A DNA stretch of 64,000 nt from Shewanella waksmanii ATCC BAA-643 (GCF_000518805.1 NZ_JAEH01000023.1:1-64000), one strand, 5' to 3'. Counted from the first letter of the stretch, positions 10,048-22,200 are shown. Made by a program: numbers and translations. The notes: generated by a model from the sequence alone, not told the origin.

Positions 10048-10605
10048 ATGTCGGCAAAGATGTTAATTAATCAAGGTTGGATGCAATCAAGTCGGCGTTG
10101 TATCTCGCCTCATTTTAATCACCGCCCCAATAAAGAAGTTAGCTTGTTGGTTATCCATAATATTAGTTTGCCGGCAGGATGTTTTGGGTTACCGCACATT
10201 GATCAGCTATTTCAAGGCTGTTTGGATGTCGAAGCTGACACCAGTTTTACCGACCTAGCTGGGCTGCAAGTGTCCGCTCATTTTCTTATTCGTCGTGATG
10301 GCGAAATTGTGCAGTATGTCAGTTGTGATGATCGTGCTTGGCACGCCGGTGTTTCAGAGTATAAAGGTCGTACAGGTTGTAATGATTTTGCCATTGGTAT
10401 TGAGCTTGAGGGGACTGACACACAAGCTTATGAAGAGGTGCAATACCAGCAGCTAGCGAAGTTAAGCTTCGCCTTATTCGAATATTATCCTGAGCTTGAT
10501 GCTTCTAAGGTGGTTGGACACTGTGATATTGCCCCGGGGCGAAAGACAGACCCTGGTGAAAGTTTTGATTGGCCGCGTTACCTGGCTGACATTAGCAGCT
10601 TATAA
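10048..10605 (+). CDS. ampD: 1,6-anhydro-N-acetylmuramyl-L-alanine amidase AmpD
   Basis: A 185-residue cytoplasmic zinc amidase of the amidase_2 family. It removes the peptide from anhydromuropeptides during cell-wall recycling, which also keeps AmpR-controlled beta-lactamase genes quiet where these exist. The zinc ligands fit LVIHNISLP (His) and GHCDIAPGRKTDPG (His and Asp). VSAHFLIRRDGEIVQYV and FAIGIELEG are the conserved core. GGAAG precedes the ATG. There is no signal peptide, as expected for AmpD rather than AmiD. ampE follows 277 bp downstream. Confidence 0.94.
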   Translation: MSAKMLINQGWMQSSRRCISPHFNHRPNKEVSLLVIHNISLPAGCFGLPHIDQLFQGCLDVEADTSFTDLAGLQVSAHFLIRRDGEIVQYVSCDDRAWHAGVSEYKGRTGCNDFAIGIELEGTDTQAYEEVQYQQLAKLSFALFEYYPELDASKVVGHCDIAPGRKTDPGESFDWPRYLADISSL

Positions 10606-10882
10606 ACACCCAGGACTTAGCTGTTTATGATATCAGGCAAGTGTGATTGACTAATTGTTAGTTTAGCGATCCCTCTGCCTATGATATCGCCGTGTTGTTA
10701 ACTATGCTTATGGCAATGAAAAGTGACATAGCATCGATTTCGAGGTGTTTTTGGTGTAAGTGCACCGATTGCGGCACTTGATGCCAGTTAAGGCAAGTGG
10801 TTGTCATAAAATAGTTTTGTTGATCTGCTAGATTAGCCGTAAACTGTCAATGTTGATTGACCTAAAATAAGGATTAGGCGGT

Positions 10883-11734
10883 ATGGCGTTATTTTCGTTA
10901 TTGATTGCCATTATGGTTGAGCGATTAAAACTGCTGCCAGCTGCGTGGCAGTTTGAGTCGATTCTCGCGCTTTATACTAAACAGCTTTTTGGCCATAAAC
11001 AGCTTAAGTCAGATGTGATGATGGCACTGGCACTGATTTTTCCTGCGTTAGCGGTGCAAGTACTTAGTTGGGCTGTTATGGGAATGATGTTTGGCTTTGT
11101 CAGCCTGCTTATTTGGGTTGTAGTCGCGATATTGTGCTTTAGCCACTTAAGTCAACGCAAAGTGTTTAAGCAGTATATGCAGGCTGCTTGTCGTGGTGAT
11201 CGCCAAGCCTGTTATCATTTTGCTGACTCTCTTGATCCTTACGAATCTCTTGAAGCGGTTTCCGAAAAAGATTTAGGGGCAAAAGTCGGTCAAACTGTGG
11301 CGTGGATTAATTATCGATTTTACGGTGTGGTGGCATTGTTTCTAATCTTCTTAGGTCCAGCGGGTGCCGTATTTTATTGTACTGTGCGCTACTTTGCTGA
11401 TACTGCCAAGCTAAAAGATGAGCCTCTACCTATGGTAGCCAAACTATTAACCATATTAGATTGGTTGCCAAGTCGATTATTTGCATTTGGTTATGTGTTA
11501 AGTGGGCAATTCTCAAGTGCTAATGGTGTGTGGCGCCGACATGCACTCAATTGGCGTACGAGTGCTAAAACGATTATTACCCAAGTAGCATCAGCGGCTG
11601 AACCGACTTCAGAAACTTCAAATGCACCGGTTTGTGTGCAGTCGACGCTTAGCTTATTACTGCTCAGTAAACGCAACTTTATTCTGTTAGTGACGGTATT
11701 GTCGTTATTGACAATATTCGGTGTAGTGGCATAA
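10883..11734 (+). CDS. ampE: AmpE, inner-membrane regulatory protein
   Basis: A 283-residue membrane protein of the AmpE/CobD-like family. It begins MALFSLLIAIMVERLKLLP, and the ER motif typical of the family is visible. Hydrophobic segments lie near residues 45-65, 68-90, 150-175 and 265-283. Its biochemical role is poorly defined; in enterobacteria it is linked to AmpD and beta-lactamase control. AGGATTAGGCGG precedes the start. The upstream 277-bp spacer holds no gene, so AmpE may have its own promoter. Confidence 0.88.
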   Translation: MALFSLLIAIMVERLKLLPAAWQFESILALYTKQLFGHKQLKSDVMMALALIFPALAVQVLSWAVMGMMFGFVSLLIWVVVAILCFSHLSQRKVFKQYMQAACRGDRQACYHFADSLDPYESLEAVSEKDLGAKVGQTVAWINYRFYGVVALFLIFLGPAGAVFYCTVRYFADTAKLKDEPLPMVAKLLTILDWLPSRLFAFGYVLSGQFSSANGVWRRHALNWRTSAKTIITQVASAAEPTSETSNAPVCVQSTLSLLLLSKRNFILLVTVLSLLTIFGVVA

Positions 11735-11829
11735 CAATAAATGCCGGTCCGAATCATATCAACATGCTTGCTTTAAGCTTGCCAGCAGGATATTGCACTT
11801 AAATTGGCTTAAAACCATTTTTAGGTGCA

Positions 11830-11840
11830 ATGGTCAGACC
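11830..11840 (+). promoter_or_regulatory. Possible second PdhR core site
   Basis: ATGGTCAGACC retains the TGGT-N3-ACC core of the PdhR operator but only part of the flanks. It lies about 117 bp upstream of the perfect operator. It could be chance, or an auxiliary site. Confidence 0.3.
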
Positions 11841-11921
11841 CCTTTGGAAATAAATTCAGCTATCCTCACAGATTGTGAGTTTACATGAAGCAGATCACAA
11901 ACTAGACAAGCGAAATGTGAT

Positions 11922-11963
11922 TTGATAAAGTGCGCTCAGTCAATTAAATTGGTAAGACCAATT
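11922..11963 (+). promoter_or_regulatory. pdhR promoter with perfect PdhR operator
   Basis: AATTGGTAAGACCAATT (11947-11963) is a perfect 7-bp dyad with a 3-bp centre and matches the known PdhR consensus ATTGGTNNNACCAAT. A -35 TTGATA (11922) and -10 TAAATT (11945) have a 17-bp spacer, and the operator overlaps the -10 box. The expected behaviour is autorepression of pdhR-aceEF, relieved by pyruvate, as known in E. coli. Confidence 0.88.
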
Positions 11964-11985
11964 TACAATAGGAGCTGAGGGCCAT

Positions 11986-12738
11986 ATGGCTTATAGCAAA
12001 ATTAACCAGCCAAAGATTTCTGATGTCATTATGAACCAACTGGAGCAGATGATATTAGAAGGTAGTTTGCAGCCTGGTCAGAAGTTACCTCCAGAGCGTG
12101 AACTGGCACTCCAGTTTGAAGTCTCTCGTCCTTCATTACGTGAAGCGATCCAAAAGCTCGAAGCAAAAGGTTTACTCCTGCGTCGTCAAGGCGGTGGTAC
12201 CTATGTTAAAGAGCAGCTATGGCAAAGCTTAGCCGATCCCATTGTTGAGTTAATGCATAGCGATTCTGAAAGCCAATATGACTTATTGGAATTCCGTCAT
12301 GCCACTGAGGGAATGATGGCTTATTTTGCTGCGCTGCGCGGTACTGACGCAGATATGCAAAATATCAAACAAAAAATCTTAGAAGTTGAAGCTGCAACCG
12401 AGATTGAAGAACAGGCTGCCGCGATTGTACGTTTTTATCGTGCAGTTGCCGAGGCCTCACACAATGTTGCCATGCTTCACCTTGTATTGAGTTTATCACC
12501 TGTGCTGCATAAAAACGTGGCGCAGAACTTGGAGTTGCTAAGTCGTCGAGATGATGCCTCCACCATGGCCAATGACCATCGCCGAGCTTTATTGGCAGCG
12601 ATTGTACGCCGTGATCCAGACGCTGCACGCGAAGCCTCCAATGAACACTTAAGTTACATTGAAGAAGTGATGCTGGCGGTTCGGGAAGAAGACAGTAGGT
12701 TGCAGCGTAGTCTGCGCCGATTAAAAAGCGGTGTTTAA
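11986..12738 (+). CDS. pdhR: Pyruvate dehydrogenase complex repressor PdhR (GntR/FadR family)
   Basis: A 250-residue transcriptional regulator. The N-terminal GntR winged helix spans roughly residues 10-75, with LPPERELALQFEVSRPSLREA. A FadR-type all-helical FCD domain follows and binds the effector, pyruvate in the known homologue. GAGG lies 5 nt before the ATG. Its own promoter carries a perfect PdhR operator, and aceE starts 72 bp downstream in the same direction, so repressor and target form one unit. Confidence 0.95.
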   Translation: MAYSKINQPKISDVIMNQLEQMILEGSLQPGQKLPPERELALQFEVSRPSLREAIQKLEAKGLLLRRQGGGTYVKEQLWQSLADPIVELMHSDSESQYDLLEFRHATEGMMAYFAALRGTDADMQNIKQKILEVEAATEIEEQAAAIVRFYRAVAEASHNVAMLHLVLSLSPVLHKNVAQNLELLSRRDDASTMANDHRRALLAAIVRRDPDAAREASNEHLSYIEEVMLAVREEDSRLQRSLRRLKSGV

Positions 12739-12810
12739 GCCATTAAGCTGAACAGTGTTTTTAATAATTAATTCATAACATTACTATTGTATATAGGGAA
12801 GGACTGCGAA

Positions 12811-15474
12811 ATGTCTGAACATATGCTACAAGATTTAGATCCGTTGGAAACCCAAGAGTGGGTTGATTCTTTACAAGCTGTACTTGAGCAAGAAGGGCCA
12901 GAACGGGCTCATTACTTACTTGAGAAGCTAATTGATAAAGCGCGCCGAAACGGAACTCATCTTCCATATAAAGCGACCACAGCTTATCTTAATACCATTC
13001 CTGCGGGCCAAGAGCCGCATATGCCTGGCGACCAAGAAATGGAGCGTCGCATTCGTGCTATCGTGCGTTGGAATGCTTTGGCGATGGTATTACGCGGCTC
13101 GAAAAAAGATCTTGAGCTTGGCGGCCACATTTCTAGTTTTGCTTCTAGTGCCACTATCTACGATGTGTGTTTTAACCACTTCTTCCGTGCACCAAATGAG
13201 AAAGATGGTGGTGATTTAGTTTACTATCAAGGTCACATCGCACCGGGTATTTATTCACGCTCTTTCCTAGAAGGACGTATCAGCGAAGATCAAATGAATG
13301 GTTTCCGTCAAGAAGTTGATGGAAAAGGTTTATCTTCGTACCCACATCCTAAACTTATGCCTGATTACTGGCAGTTCCCAACGGTATCTATGGGCCTTGG
13401 CCCTATTCAAGCCATCTATCAGGCCCGATTCCTGAAATACTTAACTGACCGTGGCTTAAAAGATTGTTCTGAGCAAACCGTATATTGCTTCTTAGGTGAT
13501 GGTGAGTGTGACGAGCCAGAAACCTTAGGTGCAATTGGTCTAGCGGCACGTGAAGAGTTGGATAACTTAGTCTTTATTGTTAACTGTAACCTGCAGCGCC
13601 TTGATGGTCCTGTTCGTGGTAACGGTAAGATTATCCAAGAGCTTGAAGGTGAATTCCGTGGTGCCGGCTGGGAAGCTGTGAAAGTGATTTGGGGTCGTTA
13701 TTGGGACCCACTATTAGCGCGCGACACTAGCGGTAAACTACTGCAGCTAATGGAAGAAACGGTTGACGGTGAATACCAAAACTGTAAAGCCAAAGGTGGT
13801 GCGTATACCCGTGAACACTTCTTTGGTAAGTACCCAGAAACTGCTGAAATGGTTGCTAATATGTCTGATGATGACATTTGGCGTTTAAACCGTGGTGGTC
13901 ACGACCCAGTGAAAATTTACGCAGCGCTACAGCATGCTAAAAACACCAAAGGTCGCCCAACGGTTATCTTAGCTAAAACCGTAAAAGGTTACGGTATGGG
14001 TGATGCTGGTGAAGGTAAGAACATTGCACATAACGTGAAGAAAATGGGCGTTGATTCGCTTAAGTACTTCCGCGACCGTTTTAACATCCCAATCAGTGAT
14101 GATCAGCTAGAAGATATTCCGTATTACCACCCAGGTGCGGATTCTGAAGAGGTTAAATACCTAAAAGCGCGCCGTGAGTCGCTGCACGGGGCAATGCCTA
14201 AGCGTCTTGAGAAGTTTAGCGAAGAGCTAGAAGTTCCTTCATTGAAGATTTTTGACTCAGTGCTTAAAGGCTCTAATGGTCGTCAAATCTCTAGCACCAT
14301 GTCATTTGTTCGTATTCTGACTGCGCTACTTAAAGATAAGAAGATCGGTAAGAATATCGTGCCTATCATTCCTGATGAAGCGCGTACTTTCGGTATGGAA
14401 GGTCTTTTCCGTCAGGTGGGTATTTACGCCCATGAAGGCCAAAAGTACGAACCGCAAGATTCAGATCAGGTGGCTTACTATCGCGAAGATAAGTCTGGCC
14501 AGGTATTACAAGAAGGGATTAACGAACTCGGTGCAATGTCATCGTGGGTTGCTGCAGCAACCAGTTATTCTGTTAACGATACCCCAATGATTCCATTCTA
14601 CATCTATTACTCAATGTTTGGTTTCCAACGTATCGGTGACATGGCTTGGGCTGCGGGTGATATGCGAGCACGTGGTTTCATGGTCGGTGGAACATCAGGT
14701 CGTACAACCTTGAACGGAGAAGGTCTGCAGCACCAAGATGGTCACAGCCATGTGCTAGCGAACACCATTCCGAATTGTATTTCTTATGACCCGACTTATG
14801 GTTATGAGATTGCAGTGATTGTTCAAGATGGTATCCGTCGCATGTACGGCGAGCAGGAAGATGTTTTCTACTATCTCACCACCATGAACGAGAACTACGA
14901 ACAGCTTGCCATGCCAGAAGGTAGTGAAGAAGGCATTGTGAAAGGTATCTACAAGCTAGAAACCCTTAAAGGTAGCGGCAAAGGTGCTGTGCAGTTAATG
15001 GGTAGCGGTACCATTTTAGAGCAAGTGCGTAAAGCGGCTGTAGCACTATCGAAAGACTTTGGCATCACAACAGACGTGTTCAGTGTTACCAGCTTTAACG
15101 AGCTAACACGCGATGGTCAAGCAACCGAGCGTTACAATATGCTGCACCCGACTGCGACGCCTAAAGTGCCATATATTGCAGAGGTGCTGTCAAAAGATGC
15201 ACCAGCGATTGTTGCCACCGATTACATGAAGATATATGGCGAGCAATTACGTGCTTACGTGCCAACAGATTACAAAGTGCTGGGCACCGATGGTTTCGGC
15301 CGCAGTGATAGCCGTGAGAACTTACGTCACCACTTTGAAGTTGACGCCAAGTTCATTGTTATCGCTTCGCTTAAGTCGCTTGTAGACCGTGGTGAGCTAC
15401 CTGTTGATGTGCTTAGCAAAGCCATCGCTGAGTATGGTATTGATGTTGACAAAATCAACCCACAATACGCATAA
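12811..15474 (+). CDS. aceE: Pyruvate dehydrogenase E1 component (homodimeric)
   Basis: The thiamine-diphosphate enzyme that decarboxylates pyruvate and reductively acetylates the lipoyl groups of E2. The ATG used here has AAGGA 8 nt upstream and gives 887 residues, the same as E. coli AceE; an in-frame TTG lies 24 nt upstream. The ThDP motif starts at GDGECDEPE near residue 230 and ends at the NCN about 30 residues on. [20 protein letters not shown] and [18 protein letters not shown] are family signatures. aceF follows after 11 bp. Confidence 0.97.
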   Translation: MSEHMLQDLDPLETQEWVDSLQAVLEQEGPERAHYLLEKLIDKARRNGTHLPYKATTAYLNTIPAGQEPHMPGDQEMERRIRAIVRWNALAMVLRGSKKDLELGGHISSFASSATIYDVCFNHFFRAPNEKDGGDLVYYQGHIAPGIYSRSFLEGRISEDQMNGFRQEVDGKGLSSYPHPKLMPDYWQFPTVSMGLGPIQAIYQARFLKYLTDRGLKDCSEQTVYCFLGDGECDEPETLGAIGLAAREELDNLVFIVNCNLQRLDGPVRGNGKIIQELEGEFRGAGWEAVKVIWGRYWDPLLARDTSGKLLQLMEETVDGEYQNCKAKGGAYTREHFFGKYPETAEMVANMSDDDIWRLNRGGHDPVKIYAALQHAKNTKGRPTVILAKTVKGYGMGDAGEGKNIAHNVKKMGVDSLKYFRDRFNIPISDDQLEDIPYYHPGADSEEVKYLKARRESLHGAMPKRLEKFSEELEVPSLKIFDSVLKGSNGRQISSTMSFVRILTALLKDKKIGKNIVPIIPDEARTFGMEGLFRQVGIYAHEGQKYEPQDSDQVAYYREDKSGQVLQEGINELGAMSSWVAAATSYSVNDTPMIPFYIYYSMFGFQRIGDMAWAAGDMRARGFMVGGTSGRTTLNGEGLQHQDGHSHVLANTIPNCISYDPTYGYEIAVIVQDGIRRMYGEQEDVFYYLTTMNENYEQLAMPEGSEEGIVKGIYKLETLKGSGKGAVQLMGSGTILEQVRKAAVALSKDFGITTDVFSVTSFNELTRDGQATERYNMLHPTATPKVPYIAEVLSKDAPAIVATDYMKIYGEQLRAYVPTDYKVLGTDGFGRSDSRENLRHHFEVDAKFIVIASLKSLVDRGELPVDVLSKAIAEYGIDVDKINPQYA

Positions 15475-15485
15475 GGGAAATTAAA

Positions 15486-17429
15486 ATGGCTGAATTAAAA
15501 GAAATTTTAGTCCCCGATATTGGTGGGGATGAAGTACAAGTTATTGAAATTTGTGCTGCTGTAGGCGATAACCTTGATGCCGAAGAATCAATTATTACGG
15601 TTGAGAGTGACAAGGCGACAATGGATATTCCTGCGCCGTTTGCCGGTAAACTCGCTGAGCTAAAAGTCGCTGTTGGTGATACGGTGTCTGAAGGCTGCTT
15701 GATTGCCATGATGAGTACGGAAGCCGCTGCTCCGGCACCGGCCGAAGCGCCAGCACCGGTCGAAACACCCGCTCAAGCTCCTGTCGCTGCAGCACCTGCA
15801 CCGGCAGCACCAGCTGCGAGTGGCACCCAAGTTGTTGAAGTGACGGTGCCCGATATTGGTGACGCTGAAAATGTCGATATCATTGAAGTGCTTGTTGCTG
15901 TTGGTGACAGCATTGATGTTGATACCGGCTTGATTACTTTAGAAACTGACAAAGCAACCATGGAAGTACCGGCGCCTGCAGCAGGTGTGGTTAAAGAGCT
16001 TAAAGTGGTTGTTGGTGACAAAGTATCACAGGGTTCATTGGTACTCATGTTAGAAACTGGTGCAGCCGCTGCCGCGCCAGCCCCAACTGAAGTCGCCGCG
16101 ACAGCATCACCCGCACCAACTGCTGCTGTAGCAGAAGTGAAAGAGATTGCAGTACCTGACATTGGTGATGCAGAGAATGTCGATGTTATTGAAGTGCTGG
16201 TGGCTGCGGGTGACGACATCGATGTCGATACCGGCCTCATCACTCTTGAAACCGATAAAGCGACCATGGAAGTACCTGCACCTTTCGCGGGTAAGCTGGT
16301 CTCGGTAACAGTTAATGTAGGCGATAAAGTATCGCAAGGCAGCATTATTGCGACGATTGAAACGCAATCTTCAGCGCCTGTTGCGGCGGCGCCAGCTGCT
16401 CCGGCTCCAGCGCCCCAAGCGAGCACACCGGCAGCGCCTGCCCCAGCGTCAAAACCACCAGTGCCGCATCATCCACATGCTGGCAGTGCCCCTAAGACGG
16501 GTGCAGTACATGCTTCACCAGCTGTACGTCGTTTAGCGCGTGAATTTGGTGCTGATTTGAGTCGTGTTCAAGGTACAGGCCGTAAAGGGCGTATTTTGAA
16601 AGAAGACGTACAAGCGTTCATCAAGTATGAGTTATCGCGTCCTAAAGCCTCAGCAGCAACGAGTGTGAGTGGTGGTGAAGGTGGTTTGCAAGTGATTGCA
16701 GCACCGAAAGTCGATTTTGCTAAGTTTGGTGAAGTTGAAGAAGTACCTTTGACGCGTATCCAGAAAATTTCTGGTCCTAACTTGCATCGCAACTGGGTGA
16801 CGATTCCACATGTAACTCAGTTTGATGAAGCTGATATCACCGAAATGGAAGCATTCCGTAAACAGCAAAACGAAGTGGCTGCCAAGCAAAAGCTGGGTAT
16901 TAAGATCACGCCGTTGGTGTTTATGATGAAGGCGGTAGCGAAAGCACTGCAGCAGTTCCCAGTGTTTAACGCGAGTTTAAGTGCTGACGGTGAATCACTG
17001 ATTAAGAAAAAGTACTATCACATTGGTGTCGCGGTTGATACGCCTAACGGCCTAGTGGTGCCAGTTGTTCGCGATGTCGACAAGAAAGGCATTCATGAGC
17101 TTTCTGCTGAACTGATGGAAATTTCGGTTAAGGCCCGTGATGGCAAGTTGAAAGCGGCCGATATGCAAGGCAGCTGCTTTACTATTTCGAGCCTAGGTGG
17201 CATTGGTGGTACAGCGTTTACGCCAATTGTTAATTATCCAGATGTGGCGATTCTTGGTGTATCTAAATCCGAGATTAAACCTAAGTGGAATGGTAAAGAC
17301 TTTGAACCTAAGCTAATGTTGCCACTATCATTATCTTATGATCATCGTGTGATTGACGGTGCGATGGCAGCACGCTTTAGCGTGACACTGTCAAGTATGC
17401 TGTCCGACATACGTACACTTATTTTGTAA
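15486..17429 (+). CDS. aceF: Dihydrolipoyl acetyltransferase, E2 of pyruvate dehydrogenase
   Basis: A 647-residue E2 core protein that transfers acetyl groups to CoA. Three N-terminal lipoyl domains are visible, with lipoylated lysines in ESDKATM (about 43), ETDKATM (about 155) and ETDKATM (about 257), separated by flexible Ala/Pro linkers. An E1/E3-binding domain follows ([16 protein letters not shown], about 345-380), then the catalytic domain with [10 protein letters not shown] near residue 618. Lipoyl domains 2 and 3 are nearly identical in sequence, a sign of internal duplication or conversion. Confidence 0.97.
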   Translation: MAELKEILVPDIGGDEVQVIEICAAVGDNLDAEESIITVESDKATMDIPAPFAGKLAELKVAVGDTVSEGCLIAMMSTEAAAPAPAEAPAPVETPAQAPVAAAPAPAAPAASGTQVVEVTVPDIGDAENVDIIEVLVAVGDSIDVDTGLITLETDKATMEVPAPAAGVVKELKVVVGDKVSQGSLVLMLETGAAAAAPAPTEVAATASPAPTAAVAEVKEIAVPDIGDAENVDVIEVLVAAGDDIDVDTGLITLETDKATMEVPAPFAGKLVSVTVNVGDKVSQGSIIATIETQSSAPVAAAPAAPAPAPQASTPAAPAPASKPPVPHHPHAGSAPKTGAVHASPAVRRLAREFGADLSRVQGTGRKGRILKEDVQAFIKYELSRPKASAATSVSGGEGGLQVIAAPKVDFAKFGEVEEVPLTRIQKISGPNLHRNWVTIPHVTQFDEADITEMEAFRKQQNEVAAKQKLGIKITPLVFMMKAVAKALQQFPVFNASLSADGESLIKKKYYHIGVAVDTPNGLVVPVVRDVDKKGIHELSAELMEISVKARDGKLKAADMQGSCFTISSLGGIGGTAFTPIVNYPDVAILGVSKSEIKPKWNGKDFEPKLMLPLSLSYDHRVIDGAMAARFSVTLSSMLSDIRTLIL

Positions 17430-17434
17430 TGATG

Positions 17435-17461
17435 AAGGCTACTCATGTTGAGTGGCCTTTT
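17435..17461 (+). terminator. Terminator after aceF
   Basis: AAGGCTACTCA and TGAGTGGCCTT form an 11-bp stem (one G-T pair) with a 3-nt loop, ending in TTTTG. The T run is short, so termination before lpdA is probably partial. The 139-bp spacer leaves room for a separate lpdA promoter. Confidence 0.65.
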
Positions 17462-17568
17462 GTTTACAAGACTGACAGGTTAAAATGCGGCCACCTTACA
17501 AAAAGCTGGCGTCATAACACGTTGGGCAGACACTATTCCCGACGGAATGAGAAAGAATAGAGGAAAAC

Positions 17569-18999
17569 ATGAGTAACGAAATTAAAACTCAGGTAGTAGT
17601 TTTAGGTGCAGGTCCTGCGGGCTATTCAGCCGCTTTTCGTGCTGCTGACTTAGGTCTAGATACCGTTATTGTTGAGCGTTTTAGCACGCTTGGCGGTGTA
17701 TGTCTAAACGTAGGCTGCATCCCATCAAAAGCATTGTTGCATGTGTCTAAAGTCATTGAAGAAGCCAAAGCTGTTGCAAGTCACGGCGTGGTATTTGGCG
17801 AGCCACAAATTGATTTAGACAAACTGCGTGAATTTAAAACTAGCGTTATTGGTCAGCTAACTGGCGGTTTAGGCGGTATGTCTAAAATGCGTAAAGTTGA
17901 CGTGGTTAACGGCTTAGGTAAGTTCACTGGCCCTAATACGCTTGAAGTTGCCGGCGAAGATGGGGTTAAAGTGATTCACTTTGAACACGCGATTATTGCT
18001 GCGGGTTCTCGTCCAATCCAATTGCCATTTATTCCTCATGAAGACCCACGTATTTGGGATTCAACTGATGCGCTTGAGCTTAAAGAAGTGCCAGGTAAGC
18101 TGCTTGTTATGGGTGGCGGTATCATTGGTCTAGAAATGGGTACAGTATACTCATCGCTAGGTAGCGAGATTGATGTTGTTGAGATGTTTGATCAGGTTAT
18201 TCCTGCAGCCGACAAAGATATCGTTCGCGTTTATACCAAGAAGATTAAGAAGAAATTCAACCTAATCTTAGAAACTAAAGTCACTGCTGTTGAAGCAAAA
18301 GATGACGGTATCTACGTTTCAATGGAAGGCAAGAAGGCACCAGCTGAACCTGTACGCTATGATGCTGTTTTAGTGGCTATTGGTCGTACGCCTAACGGTA
18401 AGCTAATTGATGCAGACAAAGCCGGTGTGAATATTGATGAGCGTGGTTTCATCAACGTTGATAAGCAGATGCGTACCAATGTTCCTAACATCTATGCGAT
18501 TGGTGATATTGTTGGCCAGCCAATGTTGGCGCACAAAGGTGTGCATGAAGGTCACGTTGCTGCTGAAGTTATCTCAGGCATGAAGCACTTCTTCGATCCT
18601 AAAGTGATTCCATCAATTGCCTACACTGACCCAGAGGTGGCGTGGGTTGGTCTAACTGAGAAAGAAGCGAAAGAGCAAGGTGTTGCCTACGAAACAGCGA
18701 CTTTCCCATGGGCAGCAAGTGGCCGTGCAATTGCCTCTGATTGCTCAGATGGTATGACTAAGTTAATCTTCGATAAAGAGACTCACCGTGTTATTGGTGG
18801 AGCGATTGTTGGCGTTAATGGTGGTGAGCTACTGGGCGAAATCGGCCTAGCTATTGAGATGGGTTGTGATGCTGAAGATTTAGCATTAACAGTTCACGCA
18901 CATCCTACGCTACACGAATCTGTTGGTTTAGCGGCCGAGATTTATGAAGGCTCAATTACAGATTTACCCAATCCAAAAGCGAAAAAGAAGAAAAAATAA
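17569..18999 (+). CDS. lpdA: Dihydrolipoyl dehydrogenase (E3)
   Basis: A 476-residue FAD disulphide oxidoreductase. It reoxidises the dihydrolipoyl groups of pyruvate and 2-oxoglutarate dehydrogenases and of the glycine cleavage system. Visible motifs are the FAD-binding GAGPAGYSAAFRAADLG, the redox pair GGVCLNVGCIPSK, the NAD-binding GGGIIGLEMG near 181, the second FAD motif IYAIGDI, and the active-site HAHPTLHE near 445. GAGGA lies 5 nt before the ATG. The C-terminus is a run of lysines. Confidence 0.97.
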   Translation: MSNEIKTQVVVLGAGPAGYSAAFRAADLGLDTVIVERFSTLGGVCLNVGCIPSKALLHVSKVIEEAKAVASHGVVFGEPQIDLDKLREFKTSVIGQLTGGLGGMSKMRKVDVVNGLGKFTGPNTLEVAGEDGVKVIHFEHAIIAAGSRPIQLPFIPHEDPRIWDSTDALELKEVPGKLLVMGGGIIGLEMGTVYSSLGSEIDVVEMFDQVIPAADKDIVRVYTKKIKKKFNLILETKVTAVEAKDDGIYVSMEGKKAPAEPVRYDAVLVAIGRTPNGKLIDADKAGVNIDERGFINVDKQMRTNVPNIYAIGDIVGQPMLAHKGVHEGHVAAEVISGMKHFFDPKVIPSIAYTDPEVAWVGLTEKEAKEQGVAYETATFPWAASGRAIASDCSDGMTKLIFDKETHRVIGGAIVGVNGGELLGEIGLAIEMGCDAEDLALTVHAHPTLHESVGLAAEIYEGSITDLPNPKAKKKKK

Positions 19000-19018
19000 T
19001 TTCTCTTATTCGTTGTTG

Positions 19019-19045
19019 AAAAAGCGCTCATAGAGCGCTTTTTTT
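19019..19045 (+). terminator. lpdA terminator
   Basis: AAAAAGCGCTC and GAGCGCTTTTT form a perfect 11-bp stem with a 3-nt ATA loop and a seven-T tail, just after the lpdA stop. Confidence 0.92.
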
Positions 19046-19211
19046 ATACCTATAATATCCTGTTTCCCCATTTTTCAACGTTTGGGTGAAGTTGAGACAA
19101 CTAGGTTCAAACCCGTAGCAATTAACAATGTATAAAAATAGCGCAACATTGCAGGTGAATTAAACGTATCGAGCTGCTACATTAATCATAAGTTTATGAG
19201 TTAAGAGCCAA

Positions 19212-22200
19212 ATGATAATAACAATAGTTCATAAATTATTAATTCTGCTATTACTGCTGGTTATGCCACTTTCTGCATTGCAAGCCTCTGATCTCGTGCA
19301 GCGAGTTTTTGGCGAGCGCGATGGGCTGGTAAATGCCACCGTCAATGATATTGAATTTGATGACTATGGTTACACTTGGGTAGCTACAGAAGAAGGTTTG
19401 TACCGCGTTAGTAACAGCCGAGTGCGGCGTATTGATATGATTGGTATGGACAGTCGCATCAGTGATGGCCATGTATATACCATCCGGCGCTTAAGTGCTG
19501 AGCATTTGTTGTTAGCTAATTTTGCCCATGTTTATCTGTATGACATCGTTAACGATCAATTCCTGCAATTTGGCAGTCAATCACTGCTTCCTGAACATAA
19601 ACCCCGTAGTCTAGCTGGCATCTCGCATCGGCAAGGTGATAACTGGCTATTGCTGTTTGAAGATGGCGAGCTGGCTGAGTTTTCCTACGCCAAACTTAGC
19701 CTGACCAGCATCAATTATTTACCCGTCTTACCAGATCAACCGTGGAACCAGTTACAAAGTTTGCCTCAAGGAAAAATCTTGGTCTCCAATGGACATCAAG
19801 TGCAATTGCGTGGTGCAAAAGGTGAACTAGAAGCGGTATTACCGTGGCAAGATTCCATGGGGGTAATTCGCTCTATTTATCAAGATAAGCAAGGAAAAAT
19901 ATGGTTTACCTCTAGTGATGGGCTGTATCAATTAAGCCTCACTGAATTAGGTTTTTCACCGGTAAAGTCGTTACCTTATTACATTTCACGTATGACCGAA
20001 GATAGTCAGGGTAACTACTGGTTGGCAAGTCGTAAAGGGTTGATTAAATGGCAACCGAGCACCAATGCCGTGACAATTTTTAGTGATGAGCTTAAAAATA
20101 TTGCTGACATTGATTACATCTATGACATTGCTATTGATGGCAATAATGTGATTTGGGTTGGTGGCTCAGGCGAATCCCTTGCAGTCATCACCGATCGGCC
20201 AGAATTTTTGCTGGAGCGTTTTTCTAATTCAAAACCTTATCAGCTTAGTGACGAAATGATTTGGTCAATCTTCGCCACTGATAACCACCTTTGGTTCGGT
20301 ACCGACAATGGCCTAATACGGGTTGAACAAGGTGTGCCGGGTAGCTTGACGATTATTCCCGAGGGGATAGCGCTCAACGATAGCATTTATAGAATTGCTC
20401 AACTTGATGAAGCACATTTATTACTCTCAACCACCAATGGTTTGTTCACGGTTAATATCAACACATTTGAGTCACAGCGCTTTGCAAGCTGGACAGATGG
20501 CAATACCTCGCTTGAGCATAAAGTGGTTTATACCAGTTATCGTGATCCCACCATGCCTGAGCGTTGGTGGTTTGCTACGGCTGGTGGACTATTCTATTGG
20601 GATAGGGGCACGAAGAACGTGCAAGCATTTCCGCTAGCGAGTGAACAACAGCAGTTTGAGCGCCCCGATATACGCAACGTCCATCGTAGTGCAGATGGAA
20701 AGCTGTGGCTTGCTGGGGCGGCAATATTTGGTTTTATAGGTGATGACGGTAAACTCCAGTCACGATTTGAAATTTTCTCTGAACCCGATCGTTTGGTCGA
20801 TGTAAATTATATTGAATCTATTGGCGAGAATAAGCTCTGGGTTGGGGCATCCACCGGATTAATGGAGTATGACATCGCCAGTGGTGAATCTCTGTGGCTG
20901 ACCGATAGTTGGCAGGTGGATTGCGGCAGCGTGTACTTTATTCAACCGACAACGGATTATAGATTGATAGGTTGTCTTAACTCGATTATTCGTCAACAGA
21001 TCGCCACTGATGATATTTTAGTGCTAGAGGAAGAAGATGGTCTATTTGGCGATGAGCTCAATGACGGTGCTTACTTTTATGAGCCAAGCCAAGGGTTATA
21101 TGTAGGTACGCCGGACGGCGTGATGTTAATTGCGCCTGATAAATTGAATAATCGACTTTCGCACGATGGGGTGTTTTTAGAGGCTGTGTCGGTATTGTAT
21201 CCCGACAATAATGAAATGCACTTGGTGCCACAGCCCAATTTAGTGGTTAAACCCAATGCTAGCATGATCAGTTTTCAGCTAACCAGTATGGACTACCTCG
21301 ATGATCAGCCTTTAGTCATCAAATACCGCCTGCGAGAACAAAATGGTGAGTTTGATAAAGAGTATGTGATGCTCTCGGGTCAATCGCAGATAAACATTTC
21401 CGAGCTGAATGCCGGTGGTTATGTCTTAGAAGCGCTTAGTCAGCAAAATGGTATTTGGGCACAAGAACCCTATGTCTTCCCTTTTAAGGTAGAGCAAATA
21501 TGGTGGAAGACTACCTGGTTTAAGGCGTTGTTGGTTTTCGGTTCTTTGCTGATCTGTATCGGTATCATTATCGCGCGTCAACGTCAGCTAAGTGCGTTTA
21601 TTAAGGTCAATCGCGCCTTAGTAGAAAGTGAAGTGCGACTTAGGCAGTCACTTAAAGGCAGTGATTCTGAGCTGTGGGAGTGGCGCAGTGACAGTCAACT
21701 CTTTACTTTAGAAAATCAAACTGAACATTTCACCTCGACGCCGGGCAATATCAAGTTGGATGTAGAAAACCTGCCCATCCACCCTGAAGATAAGGCACAT
21801 GTCTATGCCGCTTGGCAGCGATTGCTAACTAAAGTTGATGCCAAATTTGATGTCGAATATCGCTACCGAAAACCGGACAAAACCTGGGGCTGGACACGTG
21901 TTAGAGGGCGACCGATTGTGGTCGACTCATCTAGCGGTGAGGTACTCAAAGTTGCGGGTATCTACGCGGATATCACCGCAAAGAGAAAGCTTGAGGACGA
22001 TGCAAAGTTACTGGCGCAAGCATTTGGTAACACGTCTGAAGGGGTATTGATTTTAGACGCCAATGAACAAGTTAAAGTGTCCAATCAGGCCGCGCAGCTG
22101 ATTTTAGGCTTTACAGAAAGTGCGTTACTTGAGCTGAGCTTTTCTCAGTTAGTTAATGATGGAGAAGGTCAGAGTGATGAAGTGGCGACTTTGCTTAATC

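Noticed and set aside
15773..16426. Long open frame antisense to aceF
   Set aside because: It is a shadow of the Ala/Pro linkers and duplicated lipoyl domains on the other strand.
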